DNA of 64,000 bases from Pyropia yezoensis (lineage: Eukaryota > Rhodophyta > Bangiophyceae > Bangiales > Bangiaceae). The stretch covers positions 8,236,375-8,300,374 of the forward strand of contig CM020619.1 in the NCBI GenBank assembly GCA_009829735.1, written 5' to 3'. Under the pieces are notes generated by a model. It was not told where the DNA came from, made no database searches, and saw only the letters and a list, made by a program, of their open reading frames with translations. This document shows positions 55,897 through 64,000 of the stretch, piece by piece; the stretch's first letter is position 1, and each line of letters starts with the position of its first letter. Made by a program: the position numbers and the translations under genes.

Positions 55897-56727
55897 ATGG
55901 CGGCCCCGATGGACGACACGATGCCCCCCCTGGGTCCCCCTCTGCTGCCCGCCGCGGCGGTGCACCCGCCCACCCGCGACGCGCTTCTCCGGCTGGCCCA
56001 CTATGTCGTCGCTGCGAGTCGGCTGGCCTCCGCCGCCCGTGCGCCCAGGGGTGGCCGCAACGGCGACGGCCGCCGCGTCGGTGCCCCCCCCACCCCCCCC
56101 CCACCTTCGGCGCTGGAAGCTGCACTCGGCACCACCCGGCGGCTGGTCCGGCTGGCCTCCCTGCCAACCCTCTTTGCTCTCCCCGCCACCACCCGCCCGC
56201 TGCTGGATACGGCCGCCCTGGACGCGGCGGCGGCGGTGAGTGAGCTGGCACGTGCGGCCTACCTCCTCGCCGACACCTTTGACCTTCTCACCAGCCTGAC
56301 CACCACGTCGCCGGCAGCCGGCGGTGGCGGTGCGGGCGGGGGGTGGCGCGACGATGGCGGCAAGCCACCCCCCCCGCCCCCACGGTCGGCACGCCTGGCC
56401 GCCGTCCTGCGGGTGGTCGCGGCCGTCGCGGCGGGGGCGGTGGCGGCGCGCGAGGCCACCGCGACAGAGCGGCTGTGGCGGTCGCGGTGGGGGGCGGCGG
56501 CGGGCGCGTCCTCAACGGGCGGCGGAGAGGATGAGGCGGTGCGCGAGTGGGTGGCCCGCAAGCGGCGGTACCAGTGGGGAGTGTTTGCAAAGTACGTCGC
56601 CGACGTGGTCATGGCGGTGGGCATGGTGCGGGCAGCACGCCCGGGGACGGTTGGGGGGGGCGGGGAGGCGGCCGCGGGGGTGGTCGGTAGCGTCATCCGA
56701 TGCTGGCAGCGGTGGCCACGCAAGTAA
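55897..56727 (+). CDS. PEX11-like peroxisomal membrane protein
   Basis: Single-exon gene, 276 residues. PEX11 proteins elongate and divide peroxisomes by inserting an amphipathic helix in the membrane. The ATG at 55897 is used because the upstream frame is Pro/Arg-rich and compositional. Family-like features are an N-terminal region with RDALLRLAHYVVAASRLASA (about 27-46), ALEAALGTTRRLVRLASLP (about 72-90), SELARAAYLLADTFDLLTSL (about 112-131) resembling the RxxYxLxDH segment, KYVADVVMAVGMV (about 234-246), and a C-terminal hydrophobic/Trp motif GVVGSVIRCWQRW. Two Gly-rich insertions interrupt the family core. Assignment rests on pattern and not on a strict motif. It converges with the S-adenosylmethionine synthetase gene. 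Confidence 0.6.
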   Translation: MAAPMDDTMPPLGPPLLPAAAVHPPTRDALLRLAHYVVAASRLASAARAPRGGRNGDGRRVGAPPTPPPPSALEAALGTTRRLVRLASLPTLFALPATTRPLLDTAALDAAAAVSELARAAYLLADTFDLLTSLTTTSPAAGGGGAGGGWRDDGGKPPPPPPRSARLAAVLRVVAAVAAGAVAAREATATERLWRSRWGAAAGASSTGGGEDEAVREWVARKRRYQWGVFAKYVADVVMAVGMVRAARPGTVGGGGEAAAGVVGSVIRCWQRWPRK

Positions 56728-57719
56728 GGGGCTGGGGGAGGAGGCTGCGCTGTGGGGCCGCTCTTCCTGGCCAGCACCCCGGCGACAGTCAAGTGCAGGA
56801 CGTGTGGGGAAATGGCAGGCGTCTCTCATTTCATTGCCTGCATACAAACCAAATCAAGACATTACCGGAAGACGGATGGCGACACCTTGTTACTTTATTT
56901 CTCCATTACGAGCGGCTTGTCACCTCCCGCCATCTGCCGCCGTGAGCATGTGTGCAGTCAGCTCCCTGTTTCGACGCTGACAACTCTTGCCCGTAGAGTG
57001 TCGGCTAGAGGCGAGAGCTTTTGTCGTTGGGTATTGCTTGGGTTCATCAGGGCGTCTGGCCATACCAGTTAATGAGCGTTTGTCAACACACCTGCCCGTG
57101 ACCTGGTCAACCCAGGTCGCCCTCCGCCCTGGCCTTCGTCTTTGAGCGCGTCTTCGCCCCCCCTCAATCCACACTTTCCTTCCCGACAGGCCCCCTGCTG
57201 CATCCTCCTCCCATTGGTCCCACTCTGTGACCCCACCACACACACCCACATTGCCATCTATCCCCTCTTCTCCCACCTGCTGGTGCCTCCCTCCTTCAGC
57301 CGCCATTGTCCTCCCCGCCCCAATATTGCATCAGGTTGACAGACAGGTAAGGTGAGGGCGTGCCGTGCTTGTTTCGACACGTGCGAGGCCTCGACTGTCC
57401 GCACGCGCGCGCCCATGCTCTGGACCACTCCGTGTCTCCATGGTTACGGCCGAACAGGAAGGAAAGTAAGCCTGATTGTCGATTGCATTACTCTGCAGCA
57501 AACCGAGCCACAAAAAGCCACACTCATGGGCTCAGGCACCGCGCACAACGCGGGAGAGACTGCCAAAGCATGCACACAAGCAATAGAGCATGACATGATG
57601 TAGAATGCAATCACATTCGGACAGGACATTCCTAAGCGTCAAAAAACACCTTTGTTCACAACTCACACGCGACGCAGTCCGCGAGCGGCACGCGGGGCTC
57701 GCCGTGGGCAGACGCCGCT
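56728..57719. other. Intergenic region between convergent PEX11-like and MAT genes
   Basis: About 1 kb of mixed composition that must hold both 3' untranslated regions. Short ORFs in it are shadows. No RNA gene or repeat recognised. Confidence 0.45.
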
Positions 57720-58874
57720 CTAGAGCTCAAGCTTCTTGACAGTCTCCCACGTGAAGCCATCCCGCCCAAAGTGCCCGTACGCGCTCGTCTTCTTGAAGAT
57801 AGGCTTGAGAAGGTCCAACTCCTTGATAAGCACCCCCGGCCGGAGGTCAAAGTTCTTCTTGACAATCGCCAGCAGCTCATCGTCCGGCTTCGTCCCCGTG
57901 CCGTACGAGTCGACGAACACTGAAATCGGCTCGGCAATGCCAATGCCGTAGCTGACCTGCACAAGCAACCGCTCAGCAAGGCCGGCGGCGACCATGCTCT
58001 TGGCCACCCACCGCGCCGCGTAGGCTGCCGAACGGTCCACCTTTGTCGGGTCCTTGCCCGAAAAGGCGCCCCCACCGTGAGCGCCCCACCCGCCGTACGT
58101 GTCAATAATAATCTTGCGGCCAGTGAGGCCCGCATCGCCCTCGGGGCCGCCAATGACAAACCGGCCTGATGGGTTGAGGTGGTAGATGGTGTCGTCGTCC
58201 AGGTACTGCGAGGGGATGACCTCCTTGATAACGTGCGTCATCAGGTCCGAACGGATCTTCTCGTTGCTCACCTCGTCATCGTGCTGCGTGCTGATGACAA
58301 TCGTGTGCACGCGCTTCGGCTTGAGCGCCCCCCCGTCGCGCTCGTACTCAACGGTCACCTGCGTCTTGCCGTCGGGGCGAACCCATGGGCAGATACCCTC
58401 CTTCCGAACAACGGTCAGGCGGTGGCCAAGCTTGGTCGACAGCGAGTGCGTCAGGGGCATCAGGTCCTCGCTCTCGTTAGTCGCGTACCCAAACATAATG
58501 CCCTGGTCCCCAGCGCCCAGGTCGTCCGAGGTGCGGCCCTCGTGGACTCCGGCAGCAATCTCAGGGGACTGGGCATGAAGCTCGACGAGGACACGGCACG
58601 TCTTGTAGTCGAGGCCCTTCTCCTCGGCGTCAAAGCCGATAGACTTGATCGCCTCCCGGATGACCTCCTCATAGTTGACCTTGGCGGTGGTGGTGATTTC
58701 GCCAAAGCACATGACCATCCCTGTCTTGGACGCGGTCTCACACGCCACCTTGGAGTGCGGGTCCTGGGCCAGGCACGCATCCAGGACTGCGTCCGACACC
58801 TGGTCACACAGCTTGTCGGGGTGGCCCTCGTTGACCGACTCGGACGTGAACAGAAAGTTCTTCATGGCTGCCAT
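57720..58874 (-). CDS. S-adenosylmethionine synthetase (methionine adenosyltransferase)
   Basis: Cytosolic enzyme that makes S-adenosylmethionine from methionine and ATP. 384 residues in one exon, the usual family length. Of the ATGs available in the long open frame, the one at 58874 ([17 protein letters not shown]) fits the family N-terminus, while everything upstream is Pro/Ser-rich leader. Motifs are EGHPDK (16-21, ATP/methionine site), the hexapeptide signature in [12 protein letters not shown] (about 120-131), [30 protein letters not shown], the P-loop-like GGGAFSGKD (about 267-275) followed by TKVDRSAAY, and a conserved C-terminus ending [13 protein letters not shown]. All catalytic parts are present. 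A possible TATA-like CATATAGTAG lies on the minus strand near 59411-59421. Confidence 0.97.
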   Translation of the reverse strand: MAAMKNFLFTSESVNEGHPDKLCDQVSDAVLDACLAQDPHSKVACETASKTGMVMCFGEITTTAKVNYEEVIREAIKSIGFDAEEKGLDYKTCRVLVELHAQSPEIAAGVHEGRTSDDLGAGDQGIMFGYATNESEDLMPLTHSLSTKLGHRLTVVRKEGICPWVRPDGKTQVTVEYERDGGALKPKRVHTIVISTQHDDEVSNEKIRSDLMTHVIKEVIPSQYLDDDTIYHLNPSGRFVIGGPEGDAGLTGRKIIIDTYGGWGAHGGGAFSGKDPTKVDRSAAYAARWVAKSMVAAGLAERLLVQVSYGIGIAEPISVFVDSYGTGTKPDDELLAIVKKNFDLRPGVLIKELDLLKPIFKKTSAYGHFGRDGFTWETVKKLEL

Positions 58875-59690
58875 GGTGGCCAGGGGGAGGGGGGGGGGGA
58901 GTGGGAGAAAGGGGGCGAGAGGGCAAAGCGCCGGGGGGGACGTGCAGGGGGGAAGAGGGTGGCACCAGCAGCAGCAGGAAGGTTGGCAATGGCAGTGGCG
59001 GTGGCGGCGGTACTCGTCTCCGTTGCGCGACGGTGGGACTGCCGGCGGGGAGCTTAAGTGAGCGCCTGGCCGTTGTAAGTAGATTGTGTAGAGGCGTCGA
59101 GACGGGCCAAGGAGCGCCAGACGACGGCGAGCAACGGGTGGGGCGGCGGTCGGTGCACTGGGAGCGCACGCGCGCACACGGCCCGGCAGGGGCCCCCGTT
59201 CCCAGACCCGTGCGCAGGGGGTGTCGCAGGGGGTGTCGGTTGTGGCCGTCGTCGACCGTCCGCGGCGTCCGGCCGCCGCGGCGGCGTGCCCTCATAGGCC
59301 CAAATTCCTCGAATTTGCGCCTCGCAAGACCCGCCACCGTCGCTGGTGCCCGAGCGAATGCCAGGCCCGACCGAGGCGTGCCATCGACTCGAAGAAGGGC
59401 CCGCCGCCTCGCTACTATATGACCGTGGCCAGTGGCAGCCGACTGTGGGCCAGTCGTCGCCCCACTGGTGCTCGAGCCGGTCGAACCAGCCAAGACACGA
59501 GGATCCCCACCACAGCAGCCCACGGCAGTTCCTCTGCGTCAGCCCAAGGACTGTAAGCATCGTGAGCCTCTCAGTATGTACAAGAAGTCTGCTCCATGGC
59601 CGAGATTGCTAGTGCTCCATCACCAGTAGGCTGCGCTGGGATGAGTATTGGATGACAATCGGCTGGAGCCGCAAAGTCATACGCCTTGTA
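58875..59690. other. Upstream region of MAT
   Basis: C/T-rich leader on the gene strand next to the ATG (58880-58930), a TATA-like element near 59415, then sequence with no supported gene up to the MITE cluster. Confidence 0.4.
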
Positions 59691-59809
59691 TAGTGCGTCC
59701 CGTATAAAGTGGACGTGCTCGTGTCGTGATCATGTCAAATATCGGCCACTGGACCAATCAAACCCACACTGCACGACCCGTGCACGTCCACTTTTTGCGG
59801 GACGCACAA
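59691..59809 (-). mobile_element. 119-bp MITE, copy 2
   Basis: Same family as 11668-11786 but opposite orientation. It runs from TAGTGCGTCCC to GGGACGCACAA, flanked by TA at 59689-59690 and 59810-59811. Exactly 119 bp. Confidence 0.9.
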
Positions 59810-59811
59810 TA

Positions 59812-59843
59812 TTGTGACGTGCACAGGTCGTGCAGTGTGGGTA
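59812..59843 (+). repeat. Internal fragment of the same MITE between copies 2 and 3
   Basis: After TTGTG the sequence jumps to ACGTGCACAGGTCGTGCAG, an internal part of the MITE, and ends at the TA before copy 3. It looks like a truncated third unit into which, or next to which, another copy inserted. Confidence 0.7.
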
Positions 59844-59962
59844 TTGTGCGTCCCGTAAAAAGTGGACGTGCACAGGTCGTGCAGTGTGGGTTTGATTGGT
59901 CCAGTGGCCGATATTTGACATGATCACGACACGTGCACGTCTACTTTTTACGGGACGCACTA
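59844..59962 (+). mobile_element. 119-bp MITE, copy 3
   Basis: Same orientation as copy 1 and differs from it at about two positions. TA flanks at 59842-59843 and 59963-59964. Copies 2 and 3 face each other head to tail within 275 bases. Confidence 0.9.
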
Positions 59963-60105
59963 TATGGAAGTCGGATGTAGCTTCGAGCTCATGGCCGCGG
60001 ATGGAGCATGGATGGACACCACGTCAGTCGAGAGCCTTTCGATATGTATGTAGTGGCCAATGAAACAGCCAAAAGCCCGCCGATGTGACCAATGAGCTGT
60101 TCCCA

Positions 60106-60340
60106 GGTACAGTCTTTCTCCATTGCTGTGACATCCTTTCTTGGGCACGGTGTCTAGTAACCAATGCAGGTCGACCGACCTCTACGGTGCGATCAACGCA
60201 TGTGTCAGCATTCGATCGTTGTCACCGACCAATCAGAGGGCGGAATCAAGTTACAATCCTTGGGCTTACGGTCGCCACAAAGGGTGCCCAACAATGGAGA
60301 AAGACTGTACCTACGCTTCCCCTCTTACAGTCTTTCTCCA
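60106..60340. repeat. Inverted-repeat and hairpin cluster
   Basis: A 20-base segment at 60106-60125 (GGTACAGTCTTTCTCCATTG) is perfectly inverted at 60292-60311. A further copy of its TACAGTCTTTCTCCA core lies at 60326-60340, making a perfect 15-bp stem with 60295-60309 over a 16-nt loop. Regions 59965-60105 and 60341-60740 show no supported gene. Confidence 0.8.
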
Positions 60341-60739
60341 ATACTATCACCCCCTTTCGTCGATCGTCGCTCGCGAGAGCAGCGAAAGTGCGCTGCGGTC
60401 GACCCATGTTGTGGGCCACTTGTCCTCAGAAAGGTGTCCGTCTCTCGCGGGTCCTCTGTGAAAAGATGCCAATCGACCCAGTGTCAAAGCGATCAAGACG
60501 CGGACTTCCAAGCCTTGGAACACTTACGATTGACACATCGCGCAAAATTGAAGGCGACAAGCAAGAAAATTCCGGGATGCTCTGCCGTCAGCACCAGTGG
60601 TGTGGCACTCAGCGGCGCTCGACCACATGTGGAAGGCGCGTCTGGACCTGGGAATGGGCGATTGACTTCGTGCGAAACGAGTGCCTCCACCCCTCCTGGC
60701 CTTTCGCTTGGCCATTCGCTCCACAGACGCACGCCGGCG

Positions 60740-62310
60740 CTCTGAACGCTGCCAACCGCCCTATCACCCGACCGCGACTCGGCACTCTGCCCAGTCCGCC
60801 TGCACCACAACGGCGGTCCGGGAGCCCCCCCCCAACCTTCATAACACACTCGGCCCTCCGCCCCGACCACCTGACCCACCGTTGCGGTCTGGGCGCCGCC
60901 CCTCCCCCCTCCCAACATATGTTCGACGCCTCGCCCCGCCCACCTGCACTGCCACGGCGGTCTGGGCGTCGCCCCCCACCCTCCCAACCATTATTTGGCG
61001 TCTTCGCCCCGCCCTCCTGCACCACTGTAGCGGTCTGGGCGTCGCACCCCTCCCTCCCAGCCGTTATCGGGCGCCTCGGCCCACCTACCAGCACTACCAC
61101 GGCGGCCTGGGCGTGTCCCCCCCCCCCCCCCAACAAGTATTTGGCGTCTCGCCCTGCCCACCTGCACCACTGTAGCGGTCTGGGTGCTGTCTCCCTCCCG
61201 CCCACCTATTATCTGGCGCCTCTGCCCGCCCACCTGCACCACTGAAGCGGTCTGGGCGTCGCCCCCCACCCTCCTAACTACTATTTGGCGCCTCGCCCCG
61301 CCCGGCAGCACAGCTGTAGCGGTCTGGGCGTCACGCCCCCACCCTCCCAACTTCTTTTTGGCGCCTGGCACCGCCCACCTGCACTACCACGGCGGTCTGG
61401 GCGTCGCCCCCGTCCCCCCCAACCATTGTCTGGCGCGTCGCCCCGCCCACCAGCACTACCACGGCGGTTTGAATGTCGCCCGCACACCCTCCCGACAACA
61501 AATGGGCACCTGGCCCCGCCCGCGTGCACCACTGTAGCGGTCTGGGTGCTGTCCCACTCCCGCCAAACTACTATCTGGCGCCTGTGCCTGTGGGCTGGCA
61601 CACGCCCACCTGCACCACTGAAGCGGTCTGGGCGTCGCACCCCTCCCTCCCACCTACTATCTGTCGCCTCGCCCCACCAACCAGCACTGCCACGGCGGTC
61701 TGGGCGTCGCCCCCCACCCTCCCAACCATTATTTGGCGTCTCGCCCCGCCCTCCTGCACCACTGTAGCGGTCTTGGCGTCGCCCCCCTCCCACCCAGCCG
61801 TTATCGGGCGCCTCGGCCCACCTACCAGCACTACCACGGCGGTCTGGGTGCGTCCCCCCCACCATCCCAACAAGTATTTGGCGTCTCGCCCTGCCCACCT
61901 GCACCACTGTAGTGGTCTGGGTGCTGTCCCCCTCCCGCCCAACAATTATCTGGCACCTCTGCCCGCCCACCTGCACCACTGAAGCGGTCTGTGCGTCGCC
62001 CCCTACCCTCCCAACTACTCTTTGGCACCTCGCCCCGCCCGGCAGCACAGGTGCCGAGGTCTGGGTGTCACCCCCCCACCCTCCCAACTTCTTTTTGGCG
62101 TTTGGCACCGCCCACGTGCACTACCGCGGCGGTCTGGGCGTCGCCCCCGTCCCCCCCAACCATTGTCTGGCGCGTCGCCCCGCTCACCAGCATTACCACG
62201 GCGGTCTGGATGTCGCCCCCACACCCTCCCGACATCTATTGGGCGCCTCGCCTCGCCCGCCTGCGCCTCTGTCGCGGTCTGGGTGTTGTCCTGTTCACTG
62301 TCAACCGTTT
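60740..62310. repeat. Minisatellite of about 72-bp units with 737-bp higher-order repeat
   Basis: About 20 imperfect units, each with CACCTGCACCACTGTAGCGG, TCTGGGCGTCGCC, a C-rich run and a TATTTGGCGCCTCGCCC stretch. Anchors repeat at a fixed distance: CCGTTATCGG at 61061 and 61798, and CTTCTTTTTG at 61351 and 62088, both 737 bases apart. This means a block of about ten units was duplicated. Because the unit is near a multiple of three, long ORFs run through it in several frames on both strands, and these are artefacts. Confidence 0.88.
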
Positions 62311-63143
62311 TTTTTGCGCCGGGCGCCGCCCACAAGTGTGGCAAAAACCACATGCACACACGGCACCCAAGTTGGGGCGGTGTGCAAGGGCTGCCTCCCG
62401 TGTCGGGGGAACCGGAAGAAGTGCAAGTCGCACACACTCTGTCCCTGTTGTGGGGCAAACCCCCCACGGACAAACAAGAGGATGGTGTGTGGTCCAACAG
62501 TTTCTTGGTCGGGACGGGGACGCAGGGCCAAGCCCCGCTGTCCCTCCCCTTATCCCCCCAGGGTCCACTCAGAATCTCGCCACTCAGAATCTCCCACCCC
62601 AGCACCTGCCCACCGGGCCACACGAAAATTCAAGACGATAAATGCAGAAAACCCTCAAATCCAAGTTGGATTTACTACTAAGCTGACTATCCCAAACTTA
62701 GGGAATATGGACCCAAATGCAGGGGGAGGAACGGATCAGGCTAGTGGCCTGCCGCCCCTTGCATGGCACGTGTTGCCCCCCTACCTGGGGGTCAATACTG
62801 CCACACTCCCCTCTCCTCAGTTCCGACCGACCCGGTCGGCCCTGTGAGGGGGTGCGTAAACGCACGTCTCGGCGTTGGGGGCGCGACTTGCTGTCCCCCA
62901 TCGAGTACGTAACACGGATGTGGAGGCGGTCACGTTGACCGCCCCTCTCCTCAAGCTTGCCCACTCGGCAGCTTGCTCTCCTCAGTTCACACTTCACCAT
63001 CACCACCACCTCCCCTTCACCTTACACTGGGCCGCCCCACGCTGGGGAGGCCACCCGTATACCCACGATCCGAGTCCCCCTCAACTCGAGGCGGGTCTCG
63101 TGCCGCGATAGCCAGAGCGTCTCTCCCCAACTTGGGGAGAGCC
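62311..63143. other. Spacer or 3' part of a gypsy-related element, no supported gene
   Basis: Between the minisatellite and the right-edge ORF. If that ORF is an antisense-type ORF of a minus-strand gypsy element, this region should contain the element's 3' LTR. I could not define LTR ends by eye. Confidence 0.3.
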
Positions 63144-64000
63144 ATGGCGACCCCGGGAGTGGAGACGGACTCTCTAGATGAGCGTATGGAGGACACCACC
63201 TACGGTGCAGCACCCGCCGGGACTTCCGGCGGGGGCTCCGCGATCGCTCCGGGGGAGAGGACTCCCGCGTCACCTGGCTTTGGGTTGACGGCGGGGTCTC
63301 CCCCGGAGGCGGGACAAGTTGTCCCGCGTGAGGCCTTGGGGCGGTGGTTTTACCCCGCTTGGCCTCTCTATGAGGAGGGGTTGACTGTTCTTCGCTGTGG
63401 CCGACTTGGCGCAGCGATGGGTCGGGTATGGGACCGCCTACGGGAGAAGTATCCCCGTAGGGTCGGGTTCCCTGCCGGCTTCAGGACGGACCAGTTTGCC
63501 TTCCTGGACGATGAGGAGGTTGAGGACGTTCAGCGTGCCAAGGCCATGGTGGACCGCGGGGGAACTATCCCGGGTCCCGGCGACTTGCCGACCTTTACTT
63601 GGGACGCGGTGGCAACTCGCCCCCCGTACCTCCACGAGGCCGATCCGCACACTCATCACTTTGATGTGCGGATGGAGAAAGACTTCCGGCGAGGTCCTTA
63701 CTTGGTGACCTCGGCTCAAGTTGAGTTTCCTCAACAGTCTGCTGCCAGCAAGGAGCAGTACTATCCGAAGAAGCCCGAGTGGTGGCCTCAAGATGAGGTC
63801 CCCTACGGGTTCCCGGCGTTGCTGCCACGGTTGCTTGACCACTCCGGCTCCGTCATGTTGACGGCTGGCCCTGATCACCTGGTGTGGGCCATGTTGGCCA
63901 CCCAGTGGCTCCTCGAGGTCATGTCGACCTGGGTGTCTTGTGTTCAGCGGCGGGGGATGCTCTGGCATCTCCCCCTCCGGCTCATCCAAGGTTTGGAGCA
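63144..64000 (+). CDS. Partial ORF related to the gypsy antisense protein, runs off right edge
   Basis: An open frame from ATG 63144 (MATPGVETDSLDERMED) to the end of the window, 285 codons without a stop. The N-terminus is acidic and Gly/Pro/Ser-rich, then RPPYLHEADP, FRRGPYLVTS, PKKPEWWPQDEVPYGF, VSCVQRRGMLWHLPLRLI. In the same order the antisense protein of elements A and C has VPPYLSLTAP, WRRNHGVM, LWQEGWEPAPAFRF, LLSVRRQGRLFHLPTGVRR. The order and spacing of these matches indicate distant homology. If so, this is the antisense ORF of a gypsy element lying on the minus strand and mostly outside the window. No break seen. Confidence 0.55.
   Translation, partial: MATPGVETDSLDERMEDTTYGAAPAGTSGGGSAIAPGERTPASPGFGLTAGSPPEAGQVVPREALGRWFYPAWPLYEEGLTVLRCGRLGAAMGRVWDRLREKYPRRVGFPAGFRTDQFAFLDDEEVEDVQRAKAMVDRGGTIPGPGDLPTFTWDAVATRPPYLHEADPHTHHFDVRMEKDFRRGPYLVTSAQVEFPQQSAASKEQYYPKKPEWWPQDEVPYGFPALLPRLLDHSGSVMLTAGPDHLVWAMLATQWLLEVMSTWVSCVQRRGMLWHLPLRLIQGLE

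Noticed and set aside
55347-56251. 298-codon + ORF and 241-codon - ORF overlapping the PEX11-like gene
   Set aside because: Shadows of GC-rich coding DNA with no motifs, overlapping the frame that carries PEX11-like features.
58179-59057. 292-codon + ORF opposite the S-adenosylmethionine synthetase gene
   Set aside because: Antisense shadow of a highly conserved gene, with no independent support.
60740-62310. CRISPR-like array
   Set aside because: Units are degenerate and contiguous with no unique spacers, and the context is eukaryotic. It is a minisatellite.
60085-62847. Long ORFs (160-386 codons) through the minisatellite on both strands
   Set aside because: The repeat length keeps several frames open. 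Cys/Pro-rich repetitive translations have no domain.

Overview
The window is eukaryotic nuclear DNA. It is GC-rich, has spliceosomal GT-AG introns, and carries typical eukaryotic genes: cytosolic ribosomal protein uS10/RPS20, a CLC anion channel with CBS domains, transportin/karyopherin-beta2, a PEX11-like peroxisomal protein and S-adenosylmethionine synthetase. The compact, intron-poor host genes beside abundant Ty3/gypsy chromoviruses would suit an alga or other protist. A bangiophycean red alga is a guess only, because nothing here fixes the lineage.

Left two thirds (1 to about 44 kb): this is a repeat cluster made mostly of Ty3/gypsy (chromovirus) fossils, all in + orientation. Element A (988-7796) is cut on its left by a 500-N gap. 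Element B (12945 to about 21748) is old, decayed and has no 3' LTR. Element C (23626-41259) has near-identical 363-bp LTRs and a CTGCC target duplication. It is interrupted by element D (28023-37185), a second family with 539-bp LTRs. A, B and C share an unusual layout: gag and pol on +, then a block of short palindromes, then a large ORF on the opposite strand, then the 3' LTR. D has a shorter antisense ORF next to a GC-rich tandem array. A distant relative of the antisense protein opens at 63144 and runs off the right edge. Between the gypsy elements lie a Tc1/mariner-like DNA transposon (8656-12041, 31-bp inverted repeats, TA target), three copies of a 119-bp MITE, and two copies of a decayed, unidentified protein-coding repeat, one of which was the landing site of element C.

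Right third (about 44 to 59 kb): this is a gene-rich island. RPS20 (+) and CLC (-) converge. CLC (-) and transportin (+) diverge from a 1.1-kb shared upstream region. A possible membrane-protein gene carrying an in-frame stop follows. PEX11-like (+) and S-adenosylmethionine synthetase (-) converge. These are housekeeping genes with no evident shared pathway. The CLC protein is notable because it lacks both the gating glutamate and the proton glutamate.

Right end (59.6 to 64 kb): paired MITEs, an inverted-repeat/hairpin cluster, a minisatellite of about 72-bp units with a 737-bp higher-order period, and the start of the antisense-type ORF.

The most novel signal is the conserved antisense-strand protein family of the gypsy elements, seen in six pieces across three divergence levels. 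All comparisons were made by eye, and no database search was run.
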